Origin: JBCBKL01 sp963922565
Lineage (GTDB): Bacteria; Pseudomonadota; Alphaproteobacteria; Rhodobacterales; Rhodobacteraceae
NCBI GenBank assembly: GCA_963922565.1
Contig: CAWUIQ010000001.1
Coordinates: forward strand, 1-64,000
Direction: 5' to 3'
DNA length: 64,000 nt
Shown: positions 23,081 through 32,042 of the stretch, piece by piece
Position numbering within the stretch: the stretch's first letter is position 1
Layout: every line of letters begins with the position of its first letter
Notes under the pieces: model-generated
Seen by the model: the letters and a program-made list of their open reading frames with translations, nothing else
Databases searched by the model: none
What the model was told of the DNA's origin: nothing
Position numbers and translations under genes: made by a program

Positions 23081-24508
23081 ATGGCGCCAGTTTATCCCGT
23101 TATCTTATGCGGCGGTTCGGGCACGCGTCTTTGGCCTCTGTCCAGGCGCAGCTATCCCAAACAGTTTTCCAAGCTGATCGGTGATGAGAGCCTGTTCCAA
23201 GGCTCGGCCCGGCGGTTCTCCGGTCCGGCATTCGAGGCGCCAGTCATCGTCACCGGCAACGAATTCCGCTTCATCGTCTCCGAACAATTGGCTGCGATCG
23301 AGCAAGCTCCCAAGGCCATCTTGATCGAGCCAGAGGGCAAGAACACTGCGCCCGCGGTTCTGGCTGCCGCGTTGTGGCTGTCCAAACTACAGCCTGATGC
23401 TCAGATGATCGTCGCACCTTCTGATCACGTGATCCCTGATGGTGCGGCATTTGTGGCTGCCGTCAATGAGGCCATGCCGCGGGCCGCCGCGGGTGATCTG
23501 GTCACATTTGGTATCGAACCTGACCGGCCCGAGACCGGCTATGGCTATCTGGAACTCTCTGCCGCGTCAGAGGATCAGGGCCCGGGGCCAAAACCACTCG
23601 CCCGTTTTGTTGAAAAGCCGGATCACGCTAAAGCCGTCGAGATGCTGGCGCAGGGCAACTATCTGTGGAACGCAGGCATTTTTCTGTTTTCGGTCCGAGC
23701 CATCATTGATGCCTACAAATCCCTTCAGCCCGAAATGATGAACGGCGTTGCCGAAGCAGTCGATCAGGCTGAAAGCGACCTGGGTTTCACCCGCCTTGCT
23801 CCGGATCGGTGGGCTGGGATCGAAAACAAGTCGATCGACTACGCCATCATGGAAAAGGCTAATAACCTGTCGGTCATGCCCTTCAAGGGTCGTTGGTCTG
23901 ACCTTGGTGGATGGGATGCGGTCTGGAAGGAAACGGGCCCCGACGCGGAGGGCAACGTCTGTTCAGATGGAGCAACGGCGATCGACTGCACTGATACGCT
24001 GCTCAGGAGTGAGGCTTCCAGCGTCGAAATCGTGGGCATCGGGCTTGATGATGTGGTGGCCGTTGCCATGCCGGACGCCGTTCTTGTTGCCAAGAAAAGC
24101 GAAGGACAGCGGGTCAAGGAGGCCGTGTCAGCGCTCAAATCGAAGCATGCCAAACAGGCGGTGGAGTTTCCGCGCGATCATCGGCCGTGGGGCTGGTTCG
24201 ACAGTCTGGTCATCGGCGACCGGTTCCAGGTCAAACGGATCGTTGTGAACCCCGGAGCCGCACTGAGCCTGCAAAGTCATCATCATCGCTCTGAACATTG
24301 GATCGTTGTCGAAGGGACCGCGAAGGTGACGGTCGATGATGAGGTGAGGCTCGTCAGCGAAAACCAAAGTATCTATATACCGCTCGGGGCGGTCCACCGG
24401 ATGGAAAACCCCGGAAAGGTGCCCATGGTCCTGATCGAGGTTCAGACGGGATCATATTTGGGCGAAGACGACATCATTCGTTACGAAGATGTCTATTCCA
24501 GGAGTTGA
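23081..24508 (+). CDS. manC: Mannose-1-phosphate guanylyltransferase / mannose-6-phosphate isomerase
   Basis: The 475-residue bifunctional enzyme makes GDP-mannose. The N-terminal nucleotidyltransferase (1-about 340) has LCGGSGTRLWPLSR, PKQF, EPEGKNTAPA, APSDHVI, GYGYLE, FVEKPD and NYLWNAGIFLF. The C-terminal cupin isomerase part (about 360-475) has RPWGWFDSL, FQVKRIVVNPGAALSLQ, HHHRSEHWIVVEG and YIPLGAVHRMENPG. ATG 23081 has AAGG ten bases upstream. The last codons of manC contain the ribosome site of ugd, four bases downstream, so the two are expressed together for surface polysaccharide precursors. Confidence 0.95.
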   Translation: MAPVYPVILCGGSGTRLWPLSRRSYPKQFSKLIGDESLFQGSARRFSGPAFEAPVIVTGNEFRFIVSEQLAAIEQAPKAILIEPEGKNTAPAVLAAALWLSKLQPDAQMIVAPSDHVIPDGAAFVAAVNEAMPRAAAGDLVTFGIEPDRPETGYGYLELSAASEDQGPGPKPLARFVEKPDHAKAVEMLAQGNYLWNAGIFLFSVRAIIDAYKSLQPEMMNGVAEAVDQAESDLGFTRLAPDRWAGIENKSIDYAIMEKANNLSVMPFKGRWSDLGGWDAVWKETGPDAEGNVCSDGATAIDCTDTLLRSEASSVEIVGIGLDDVVAVAMPDAVLVAKKSEGQRVKEAVSALKSKHAKQAVEFPRDHRPWGWFDSLVIGDRFQVKRIVVNPGAALSLQSHHHRSEHWIVVEGTAKVTVDDEVRLVSENQSIYIPLGAVHRMENPGKVPMVLIEVQTGSYLGEDDIIRYEDVYSRS

Positions 24509-24512
24509 TCTA

Positions 24513-25703
24513 GTGGATGGCAGCCAACTCAAACAGCATTCCGTCGCAGTCGCCGGCATTGGATATGTCGGGCTTTCGGTTGCGGTCCTTCTCGCGCAGA
24601 AAAACCGGGTAACGGCGGTCGACGTCGACCCGAACCGCGTCCAGCAGGTGAATGCAGGGCAAAGCCCTATCGTCGATCCGGAAATCTCGGACTACCTGGC
24701 GAACCACAAGCTGGATCTGTCCGCGACGACCAATGCGGAAGCGGCTTACGCAGATGCTGATTATGTCGTCATCGCCACGCCAACGAACTACGATCCCGAC
24801 ACGAATTTCTTTAATACCGGCTCGGTTGAAGCCGTTGCGAAGCAGGTTATCGACATCAATCCCACTGCGACGATCGTCATCAAGTCGACGATCCCCGTTG
24901 GTTTTACGGATGCGCTGTCTGAAAAGCTCGGGTCCCAGCAGATCATTTTCAGCCCGGAATTCCTGCGAGAGGGTAAGGCGCTGCACGATAATCTGCATCC
25001 TTCCCGTATCATAGTTGGTGAGCAATCAGAGCGGGCTAAGACCTTTGCCCGGTTGCTGCAGGACGGCGCGATGGACGACGACGTGCCCGTCCTGTTCACC
25101 AGCGCGGCCGAGGCCGAGGCGATCAAGCTCTTTGCGAATACCTATCTTGCAATGCGGGTCGCGTACTTCAACGAACTGGACAGCTACGCGCTGGTTCACG
25201 GGATGGATAGCCGGAACATCATCCAGGGGGTGGGGCTCGATCCACGGATCGGCGAGCATTACAACAACCCCTCGTTCGGCTATGGCGGCTACTGTCTGCC
25301 CAAGGACACCAAACAGTTGCTGGCGAACTATCACACTGTCCCCCAGAACCTGATCCAGGCCATCGTTGAAGCCAACAGGACAAGAAAAGACTTTATCGCC
25401 GACCAGATCATCGCGCGCCAACCGAAACGGGTCGGCATCTATCGGCTGGTCATGAAGGCGGGGTCCGACAATTTCCGCCAAAGCTCGATCCAGGGCATCA
25501 TGAAGCGGGTCAAGGCCAAGGGCATTGAGGTCATCGTCTATGAACCTGAACTGAACGAGCCTGACTTCTACGGCTCGAAGGTCACCCACGATCTGAACGA
25601 ACTGAAGTCGACCAGTGATGTCATTATCGCCAATCGGCGGACCGAGGAGCTGATGGACGTCGCGGACAAGGTATTTACCCGCGATCTGTTCGGCGCAGAT
25701 TGA
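24513..25703 (+). CDS. ugd: UDP-glucose 6-dehydrogenase (short, Ugd-type)
   Basis: The 396-residue NAD-dependent enzyme oxidises UDP-glucose to UDP-glucuronate. It has AVAGIGYVGLSVAVLLAQ (NAD loop), VIATPTNYD, IKSTIPVGFT, SPEFLREGKALHDN, EAIKLFANTYLAMRVAYFNE, and the catalytic Cys in FGYGGYCLPKDTKQL; the C-terminal domain has RLVMKAGSDNFRQSS as in E. coli Ugd. AGGAG lies 8 bases before GTG 24513, making this a better start than the in-frame ATG 24489 inside manC. Confidence 0.93.
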   Translation: MDGSQLKQHSVAVAGIGYVGLSVAVLLAQKNRVTAVDVDPNRVQQVNAGQSPIVDPEISDYLANHKLDLSATTNAEAAYADADYVVIATPTNYDPDTNFFNTGSVEAVAKQVIDINPTATIVIKSTIPVGFTDALSEKLGSQQIIFSPEFLREGKALHDNLHPSRIIVGEQSERAKTFARLLQDGAMDDDVPVLFTSAAEAEAIKLFANTYLAMRVAYFNELDSYALVHGMDSRNIIQGVGLDPRIGEHYNNPSFGYGGYCLPKDTKQLLANYHTVPQNLIQAIVEANRTRKDFIADQIIARQPKRVGIYRLVMKAGSDNFRQSSIQGIMKRVKAKGIEVIVYEPELNEPDFYGSKVTHDLNELKSTSDVIIANRRTEELMDVADKVFTRDLFGAD

Positions 25704-25818
25704 TCCGACAACGCTTAGGAGTTCCTTACAGGTCTGACTGACACGGTCTTGGCGAATGACAGTGTTCGTTAACCTTGGTTCATTGGTCCAAACTAATCGC
25801 TGCTCGAGAGGTGAGAAA

Positions 25819-26217
25819 ATGATCCGAGCTGTAATCGGCGGTGCTGTCCTGGTGTGGTGGATCGGATGGTCTGCTCTGGCCGATCCGGCGAGCGAATGCG
25901 GCTTCACCAACGCTTCTCAGGTCGAAATCGCCGATTGCGTGGCCGAAGCGGAACGGGTTGCGGACCTATCCATGAACCAGGCCTACTCCTTTGCACGCGC
26001 GGCGGCGAAGGAACTCGATGATGTATCCAGCGCAGCAGTATCCAGTGCCACTGCACTGGAAGCCGGCCAGAACGCCTGGCTACAGTACCGTGATCAGCAC
26101 TGCGACTTTGTCGGTACGACATTTGGCGGGGGGTCCGGAACAGGGATCGCCATTCGAAGTTGTCGGGTCGAACTCTCGAGGGAAAGAGCAAGAGTTCTCA
26201 TGCGCTACGCACAATAG
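25819..26217 (+). CDS. Lysozyme-inhibitor LprI-like (DUF1311) periplasmic protein
   Basis: The 132-residue protein has a signal peptide (MIRAVIGGAVLVWWIGWSALA) and the DUF1311/LprI pattern: ECGFTN, IADCVAEAERVADLSMNQAYS, then LEAGQNAWLQYRDQHCDFVG and RSCRVELSRERARVLM, with four conserved Cys likely paired in two disulfides. Family members inhibit lysozyme in some bacteria, but in most the role is untested. ATG 25819 has GAGAGGTGAG upstream. It is a single gene ahead of rlmN. Confidence 0.83.
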   Translation: MIRAVIGGAVLVWWIGWSALADPASECGFTNASQVEIADCVAEAERVADLSMNQAYSFARAAAKELDDVSSAAVSSATALEAGQNAWLQYRDQHCDFVGTTFGGGSGTGIAIRSCRVELSRERARVLMRYAQ

Positions 26218-26236
26218 TGCCTTGCTTACGCGCATT

Positions 26237-26264
26237 TTGACTTTCTCAATCGTCCCTATATAGA
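26237..26264 (+). promoter_or_regulatory. Probable housekeeping promoter of rlmN
   Basis: TTGACT (26237-26242) and TATAGA (26259-26264) are separated by 16 bp, 26 bases ahead of the rlmN start codon. This is the best -35/-10 pair seen in the window. Confidence 0.6.
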
Positions 26265-26289
26265 GGCGCATCGCTATCCGAGATGTGCC

Positions 26290-27468
26290 ATGACCGCTGA
26301 CGCGCCAATTACCCAGGATGTTCTAACGATCCCCCGGCGAATGCCCGAGGGGCCAATCAACCTCGTTGGTTTGACGCGCCCGCAATTGCGGGAGGTCCTG
26401 ATTGAGAATGGCACGCCGGAAAAGCAGGCGAAGATGCGGGTTGGTCAGATCTGGCAGTGGATCTACCAGTGGGGTGTTCGCGACTTTACCGAGATGACGA
26501 ACCTGTCCAAGGCGTACCGGGCACAGCTTGCAGAGCGTTTTGTTATCGAAATTCCCGAAGTGGTCACCAAGCAGATCAGCAACGATGGGACACGCAAATA
26601 TCTCGTCCGCATTGCAGGCGGTCACGAGGTCGAGGTTGTCTATATACCAGAAGAGGGGCGCGGGACGCTCTGCATCTCGTCTCAGGTTGGCTGCACGCTG
26701 ACCTGTTCGTTCTGTCACACTGGTACGCAAAAGCTGGTCAGAAACCTGACGGCTGGCGAAATCGTCGGTCAGATCATGGTTGCGCGGGACGACCTTGGGG
26801 AATGGCCGGTGCCCGGGGCCCCCAAGGACGAGACACGGCTGCTGTCGAACATTGTCCTGATGGGCATGGGCGAGCCGCTTTACAACTTCGAGAACGTTCG
26901 GGATGCGATGAAAATCGCGATGGACGGAGAGGGCATATCGCTCAGCCGTCGCCGCATCACGCTGTCGACAAGCGGTGTGGTGCCAGAAATCGCGCGTACC
27001 GCCGAAGAGATCGGCTGTCTATTGGCCGTATCCTTTCATGCCACAACCGACGAAGTCCGCAACAAACTGGTGCCGATCAACAAGCGCTGGAACATCGAGA
27101 GCCTGCTTGACGTGCTGCGCGACTATCCAAGGCTGACCAACTCGGAACGGATCACTTTCGAATATGTGATGCTGGATGGTGTGAATGACTCGGATGAGGA
27201 TGCGCGGCGTTTGATCAAGCTGATTCAGGGTATCCCAGCCAAGGTAAACCTGATCCCTTTCAACGAATGGCCGGGCGCGCCCTATAAACGATCGTCGAAC
27301 AACCGCATCCGCGCATTTGCCGACATCATCTATAAGGCCGGGTATGCGAGCCCCATCCGAACACCGCGTGGCGAGGACATTCTCGCGGCCTGTGGACAGC
27401 TTAAGTCAGCAACCGAGCGGTCACGAAAAAGCCGCGCTGAAATCAACGCCGAGGCTGGCTTGAGCTAA
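26290..27468 (+). CDS. rlmN: 23S rRNA (adenine2503-C2)-methyltransferase, radical SAM
   Basis: RlmN methylates C2 of A2503 in 23S rRNA and A37 of some tRNAs. The 392-residue enzyme has the radical SAM cluster motif CTLTCSFCHTG (three Cys), preceded by GRGTLCISSQVG, then LMGMGEPLYNFENV, ITLSTSGVVPEI, ISLHA-like VSFHATTDE, and the second catalytic Cys in EDILAACGQL near the C-terminus. The first 100 residues hold the RNA-binding region with QIWQWIYQWGVRDF. A promoter is visible directly upstream. Confidence 0.97.
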   Translation: MTADAPITQDVLTIPRRMPEGPINLVGLTRPQLREVLIENGTPEKQAKMRVGQIWQWIYQWGVRDFTEMTNLSKAYRAQLAERFVIEIPEVVTKQISNDGTRKYLVRIAGGHEVEVVYIPEEGRGTLCISSQVGCTLTCSFCHTGTQKLVRNLTAGEIVGQIMVARDDLGEWPVPGAPKDETRLLSNIVLMGMGEPLYNFENVRDAMKIAMDGEGISLSRRRITLSTSGVVPEIARTAEEIGCLLAVSFHATTDEVRNKLVPINKRWNIESLLDVLRDYPRLTNSERITFEYVMLDGVNDSDEDARRLIKLIQGIPAKVNLIPFNEWPGAPYKRSSNNRIRAFADIIYKAGYASPIRTPRGEDILAACGQLKSATERSRKSRAEINAEAGLS

Positions 27469-27641
27469 CAAATCCCGCTGGGGTTGTGATTTTTCGACCA
27501 AAGCGGGTCTTTTCCGGTTTGATTGCCCGGACAAAGCCCAGCAATGACCCGAATCCGATGCAATTTCCGCCACGTCAAAGGTCTAGCGTGACGTCGCTTT
27601 CATACGTGAAGCACCAGAAGACTAAGGTAAGGAATGAAGCA

Positions 27642-27827
27642 TTGGTTAACTCTCAAATTATCGATTTGGTCATGCGGGAACGCAAAGTTGCATTGTCAAA
27701 CCGTGAATGGAAGCATCGCCTGGCCGGTTTTGGCTACGGGATCAAGGAAACCACCCGAGGCATGATCATTGAAACGCTGCCCCATGGCGTCGAAATCTGC
27801 CCATTACCAGCAGAGCTGGCACAGTAA
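27642..27827 (+). CDS. Small conserved hypothetical protein with TTG start
   Basis: The proposed 61-residue protein runs from TTG 27642 to 27827, with AGGTAAGGA nine bases upstream. Its core, NREWKHRLAGFGYGIKETTRGMIIETLPHGVEICPLP, looks coherent and resembles small proteins I recall from other Rhodobacteraceae; this is memory, not a search result. The open frame continues upstream to 27486, but that part is low-quality sequence without family character. No domain is recognised. It ends 8 bp from the LOG-family gene on the other strand. Confidence 0.62.
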   Translation: MVNSQIIDLVMRERKVALSNREWKHRLAGFGYGIKETTRGMIIETLPHGVEICPLPAELAQ

Positions 27828-27835
27828 ACGGTTGA

Positions 27836-28678
27836 TTAACGGCCGGGGAGTTGGTCACGCGGCGGTCCCGGTTCCCAGTTCTGGATAAGATGCAGTGCGT
27901 CCTCGGCGGTTTCGACGTACCGAAACAGGTCGAGGTCCTGCGGCGATATCGTACCTGCGTCTGCAAGGGCGTCCCAACTGATGATCGACTCCCAGAATGC
28001 TCGCCCGAACAGCAGCACCGGAACTCTCTGCATCCGGCCAGTCTGGATCAGCGTGAGCGACTCAAAAAGTTCGTCCAGCGTCCCAAATCCGCCGGGAAAC
28101 ACGCAGACGGCCTTTGCCCGCATCAGAAAATGCATCTTTCTGATCGCGAAGTAGTGGAAATTGAAACACAGCTCAGGCGTGACATAGGAATTCGGGGCCT
28201 GCTCATGCGGCAGAACGATGTTCAGCCCGATTGACCGCCCCCCGGCATCAACAGCGCCGCGGTTGCCTGCCTCCATCACGCCCGGGCCGCCGCCGGTGAC
28301 AATCACATGTTCGCGCCCCCCGGTCGCGATAGACTTTTCTGTCATCAATAGCGAGAACCGGCGCGCTTCCTCATAGTAGCGGGACAGATCCGCAAGAGTA
28401 TGGGTTCTGGCCTTGGTCTTGTCTGCAGGCGCCGGAATCCGTGCGCCGCCGAACAGTACGATTGTCGACTCGATTTGCTCTTCTTCGAGGGCCAGCTCCG
28501 GTTTCAGCAACTCCAATTGCAGACGAACGGGCCGCAGCTCGGGCTGGCAAAGAAAGGCTTCGTCCGCAAATGCGAGGCGGTAGGCAGGCGATCGCGTCTG
28601 CGGTGTATCTGGCACACCTTCGACGGTCTCGATGTCGCTATGGGCATCTCTGAACGGGCTGCTGCGGTCGTCTCTCAT
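27836..28678 (-). CDS. LOG family protein (TIGR00730 Rossmann fold)
   Basis: The 280-residue protein carries the LOG hallmarks: STIVLFGGARIPAP at the fold start, VIVTGGGPGVMEAGNRGA, and FPGGFGTLDELFE (PGGxGTxxE). LOG enzymes cleave nucleoside 5'-monophosphates at the N-glycosidic bond, best known in cytokinin activation. This is the longer version, with about 75 extra N-terminal residues. ATG 28678 has AAGGA upstream; the TTG just before it is less likely. The physiological substrate in bacteria is uncertain. Confidence 0.9.
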   Translation of the reverse strand: MRDDRSSPFRDAHSDIETVEGVPDTPQTRSPAYRLAFADEAFLCQPELRPVRLQLELLKPELALEEEQIESTIVLFGGARIPAPADKTKARTHTLADLSRYYEEARRFSLLMTEKSIATGGREHVIVTGGGPGVMEAGNRGAVDAGGRSIGLNIVLPHEQAPNSYVTPELCFNFHYFAIRKMHFLMRAKAVCVFPGGFGTLDELFESLTLIQTGRMQRVPVLLFGRAFWESIISWDALADAGTISPQDLDLFRYVETAEDALHLIQNWEPGPPRDQLPGR

Positions 28679-28953
28679 CAATGGGCGATCCTTTTGATAT
28701 CAGCTTTCAGGCGTACATTGTGTTGCCAATCATGACCAGTGTGTCGGCGTACGGATGAGCGCAAAGTGCCAATGCGGGTCGATTGCCACGTCATAGCGTC
28801 GTAATCTGCTGATCGCGCTCTTGAATCTCGCCACGGTTGAAGCGCACTGGCCGGAATATGTTTTCGTGGCGGAAGCGGTCGTTGAAAAACCCTCTCGGAT
28901 TGCGTCTAAGGCCTTGAAAGCGTAGAGCCTAACAAGATTTGTGGGAGGGCAGC

Positions 28954-29781
28954 ATGTCCGGCAATCCTTTGGAAGCGGCGATCGAAGCCGCCTGGGATAA
29001 CAGAGATTCAATCACGCCAGCGGCGACAGGCGAGACGCGGGACGCGATCGAAGATACGCTTTCGGCGCTCGACGCTGGCGAACTTCGTGTGGCCGAAAAG
29101 CAGGGCGATGGCAGCTGGCACGTCAATCAATGGGCCAAGAAGGCCGTTCTGCTGGGGTTTCGCCTGAAGGATATGGAGCAGCAACCGGGCAGTCCGCAGG
29201 GCGGTTCCTGGTGGGACAAGGTCGACAGCAAGTGGAAAGACTGGGGCGACAATCAGTGGCGCGCCGCGGGTTTTCGCGCTGTGCCCAACTGCGTCGTTCG
29301 TCGCTCTGCGTTCATCGCACCGGGTGTCGTGCTGATGCCGTCGTTCGTTAATTTGGGCGCTTATGTCGATAGCGGGACGATGGTCGATACATGGGCCACG
29401 GTGGGATCCTGTGCGCAGATCGGAAAAAATGTTCACCTGTCCGGCGGCGTGGGCATTGGCGGCGTTCTGGAACCGATGCAGGCAGGTCCAACTATCATCG
29501 AGGATAACTGCTTTATCGGTGCACGTTCTGAGGTTGTTGAGGGCGTGATTGTCCGCGAAGGTTCTGTGCTGGGGATGGGCGTCTTTATCGGACAGTCGAC
29601 CAAGATCGTGGATCGCGAGAGCGGTGCGGTCATGTATGGCGAAGTTCCAGCGGGATCAGTCGTTGTGGCGGGTTCCATGCCGTCGAAGAACGGTGTGCAT
29701 TTGTATTGTGCCGTGATTGTGAAACGCGTGGACGAAAGGACACGCTCAAAAACGTCAATTAACGAGCTTTTGCGTGACTAA
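28954..29781 (+). CDS. dapD: 2,3,4,5-tetrahydropyridine-2,6-dicarboxylate N-succinyltransferase
   Basis: DapD succinylates tetrahydrodipicolinate in the succinylase branch of lysine and diaminopimelate synthesis. The 275-residue enzyme has an N-terminal helical part (GNPLEAAIEAAWDNRD), then the left-handed beta helix with hexapeptide repeats (FIAPGVVLMPSFVNLGAYVD, ATVGSCAQIGKNVHLSGG, FIGARSEVVEGV) and a C-terminal lid. GGGAGG precedes ATG 28954. dapE lies 4 kb downstream on the same strand and asd elsewhere in the window. Confidence 0.96.
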   Translation: MSGNPLEAAIEAAWDNRDSITPAATGETRDAIEDTLSALDAGELRVAEKQGDGSWHVNQWAKKAVLLGFRLKDMEQQPGSPQGGSWWDKVDSKWKDWGDNQWRAAGFRAVPNCVVRRSAFIAPGVVLMPSFVNLGAYVDSGTMVDTWATVGSCAQIGKNVHLSGGVGIGGVLEPMQAGPTIIEDNCFIGARSEVVEGVIVREGSVLGMGVFIGQSTKIVDRESGAVMYGEVPAGSVVVAGSMPSKNGVHLYCAVIVKRVDERTRSKTSINELLRD

Positions 29782-29861
29782 CCGCGATTTGCCTTGAAAT
29801 GGGTCTAGCGCCGCCGCCTCGTGGCCAATGACTAGCCCGATTCGACGGCTAACGCGGACCA

Positions 29862-30623
29862 ATGAAGAAGGTGCGTGTTATTTCGAGTTTCCGTCGTTTT
29901 CAGGCCATTAGCGATCTTTCCCAGCTGGCAACTGCCGGCGGGGCGACGGCCTATCGAACGATCGCAGAATCGATTCCGGCAGATATCGATGAAACAATCG
30001 AGATGACGGCGCAGCTTCAGGATGCCGCGCGTTTTGGGCAGGCACTCAAGCAGGATGTCGGCGACGAACTCTATCCGCGGCTCCTGTTCGCGGCGACCCA
30101 GCCGCAATCTAATCGCGCCGCCTTTAGGACAGCCACGGCATTACTGCTGATTGACCGTCTCCTCGATGGACACAGCGAGGATGGTCTCGAAGATTACTGG
30201 GACGCCTTTGTAGAAACCTATCGCGGCGAGCCGGGTCCGGTCCGGGCGGCGATCGTCCAGGGCTATCTGGCGGCGTCATCGCGGGGTCTTTGTGATCTCG
30301 ATCCGCTTCCGGAAGTCGAGGATGGCCTGACCCGAGATGGGCGGGACGTTCTGACCTCTGTTCGCGCGACCGTAACGATACCGGATAGCAAAGCAGAGGG
30401 CGCGCGACAGTGTTTGATACACGCGTTGCCGGCTCAGGATCAGGCTGGCGTCGCCGAACAGTTCTGGCGCAGAAACGGGTTCAGCCTGATTGGGCTGGAC
30501 CGCGCCGTAGGTTCCGCGCTGTGGGCGGGTTTTCGGTATCTGTACGAGGCCGACCAGAAATGGGACCCATTTGGCGCCGGCGCGCGCGGGCCGCTCATTG
30601 CGATACCGATGGGTCTCTATTAG
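29862..30623 (+). CDS. Hypothetical protein between dapD and dapE
   Basis: I do not recognise this 253-residue protein. It is soluble and mainly helical by composition, rich in Ala, Asp and Gly, with no signal peptide. Segments such as ALLLIDRLLDGHSEDGLEDY and VAEQFWRRNGFSLIGLDRAV are clean, and codon use looks like that of its neighbours, so it is very likely a real gene. It lies 80 bp after dapD and 33 bp before another unknown gene on the same strand. A link to diaminopimelate synthesis is possible only by position. The ribosome site before ATG 29862 is weak. Confidence 0.75.
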   Translation: MKKVRVISSFRRFQAISDLSQLATAGGATAYRTIAESIPADIDETIEMTAQLQDAARFGQALKQDVGDELYPRLLFAATQPQSNRAAFRTATALLLIDRLLDGHSEDGLEDYWDAFVETYRGEPGPVRAAIVQGYLAASSRGLCDLDPLPEVEDGLTRDGRDVLTSVRATVTIPDSKAEGARQCLIHALPAQDQAGVAEQFWRRNGFSLIGLDRAVGSALWAGFRYLYEADQKWDPFGAGARGPLIAIPMGLY

Positions 30624-30656
30624 GGCTGTTGCAGCGCAAAAGTCTCGGAGCCTGTG

Positions 30657-30983
30657 ATGGCCAAAAAGGAACGAAAGCCGTCAGAGGTCTATACTCTCGT
30701 CGTGCAGATCGGCCGCAAACAAGGTGATGGTCTGCCGAAAGACGCCATGGGCGCCGCACTCATGTGCTACGCGAGCGGCGTTGACGAGGCGGAAGCCGTT
30801 CGCGAAACAGTTGCCATTCTTAAGCAAGCAGATACCGCGCCTCTGGATGTGACGGGCTATGGCACGCTCGCGGATCGCGAGGCGGCTGGCCAGGACATAT
30901 CTGATGAAGAACGGGAACTGATGGATCGTGCCAAGGCCGAAAACGCGGTCATTGTCGCTCAGGTCACTCCGTTCTTCGATTAG
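30657..30983 (+). CDS. Small hypothetical cytoplasmic protein
   Basis: This 108-residue protein has a basic start (MAKKERKPSEVYTLVVQIGRK) and an acidic helical remainder (SGVDEAEAVRETVAILKQAD, DISDEERELMDRAKAEN). There is no membrane segment or signal peptide, and no family was recognised. CGGAG lies six bases ahead of ATG 30657, making it preferable to the GTG three bases earlier. It follows the 253-residue unknown closely and is probably cotranscribed with it; its stop is 3 bp from the stop of the Hint-domain gene on the minus strand. Confidence 0.75.
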   Translation: MAKKERKPSEVYTLVVQIGRKQGDGLPKDAMGAALMCYASGVDEAEAVRETVAILKQADTAPLDVTGYGTLADREAAGQDISDEERELMDRAKAENAVIVAQVTPFFD

Positions 30984-30986
30984 GGA

Positions 30987-32024
30987 TCAGGCGGCGCGTT
31001 TTTCGAACAGGCTGATCGCTTCGTACGGTCTCAGTATCGGGTAACCAAGCCCCGCATGTTCAGGCAGGCTGTTTCGATCGACGTCGCGGAAAACGCTGTG
31101 CGGCAAGAGATCCTGTTTTCTGCGGCAGCGCCCTATAAACAGGCTGTCGACTTGCGCACCAGCCGTGTTCAGAACGGCATGGCGTGGCAGAACCAGCTGA
31201 ACATAGTCGATCAGGTTCTTGCTGCGGTCATAGTCCGCGATGTTGCCTGTCGTCAGGTGCGAAACAGGGACGAGAACGGCCTCTTTCCCAAAGAGATACT
31301 CGACCTCGACGCCCCGCATCACCACCATCTGGTGCGGCGCGGCGATCAGGTCGCTTTCCAGACCCAGATAAGGCGCGCGAACCCTGACGGCACGCCAGCT
31401 GCCCATGTTGGGCATGGTTCGCTGGATCCGGTGCAAGACCGGCACGCTTTGGCCATCGGCAGTCACCACCAGATCGCCACGCTTGAGGCTGTGCGCCGGT
31501 CGCAATCCGTCCGGCGTCAGGATCGGCGTTTCAGCATGGAGTGTCGGGAGGGGCCCGATGGGTTCGATGTCGTCGGAAATCGCACAGGATATCATGTTGT
31601 CGGAAAGCCGCCCGGCAGCGGAGTGAAGAAGTGCGAGGTCAAAAGGTCCATCACACGTCGTTTCTTTGAAGACCACCGTTCGCCCGAGGTTGTCCTGTAA
31701 AGCAATGCGGGCCCAATTCAGGTCCGTGTCCCAGGCATAGCTGAACCGGATAACATTGGGGGGCTCCTGATCGGGCCACTCGGTTGACGATGTATCGCTC
31801 TGCTGACCGCTTGAACGGACCACCGCGAACGCGCCATTTGGCAAAGCACGAAGTCGGAATGACGACCGGAACGGTGCCTGAAGCGAAAGCAGTGTCTCCC
31901 CATCAGTGCCTATTGCCGACCGTGCCTCGGCGATCAGAGTGCCGCGCGAGAGGCTCGTCTCTGCCGTCCCCTTGGCGACCCGGAATCGGCCATCGGCCGC
32001 GTTTGTGAGTGCAATCCAGGTCAT
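30987..32024 (-). CDS. Hint-domain protein lacking the usual nucleophile Cys
   Basis: The 345-residue protein has an N-terminal beta-rich domain (about 1-165) and a C-terminal Hint_2-type domain (about 165-345; ETPILTPDGLRPAHSLKRGDLVVTADG, LIAAPHQMVVMRG, VEYLFGKEAVLVPVSHL, VDYVQLVLPRHAVLNTAGAQVDSLF). Normal Hint domains begin with a Cys or Ser that starts autocleavage; here the aligned position reads LHAETPI, with no Cys. The domain is therefore probably unable to splice or self-cleave and may serve as a fold only. It lies 18 bp downstream of a second Hint gene, in the same direction, and no signal peptide is visible. Confidence 0.82.
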   Translation of the reverse strand: MTWIALTNAADGRFRVAKGTAETSLSRGTLIAEARSAIGTDGETLLSLQAPFRSSFRLRALPNGAFAVVRSSGQQSDTSSTEWPDQEPPNVIRFSYAWDTDLNWARIALQDNLGRTVVFKETTCDGPFDLALLHSAAGRLSDNMISCAISDDIEPIGPLPTLHAETPILTPDGLRPAHSLKRGDLVVTADGQSVPVLHRIQRTMPNMGSWRAVRVRAPYLGLESDLIAAPHQMVVMRGVEVEYLFGKEAVLVPVSHLTTGNIADYDRSKNLIDYVQLVLPRHAVLNTAGAQVDSLFIGRCRRKQDLLPHSVFRDVDRNSLPEHAGLGYPILRPYEAISLFEKRAA

Positions 32025-32042
32025 CGCCTCCCCTTCTTTTTG

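Noticed and set aside
23042..23081. Upstream TTG start for manC
   Set aside because: The extension has no family similarity, and the ATG at 23081 has its own ribosome site.
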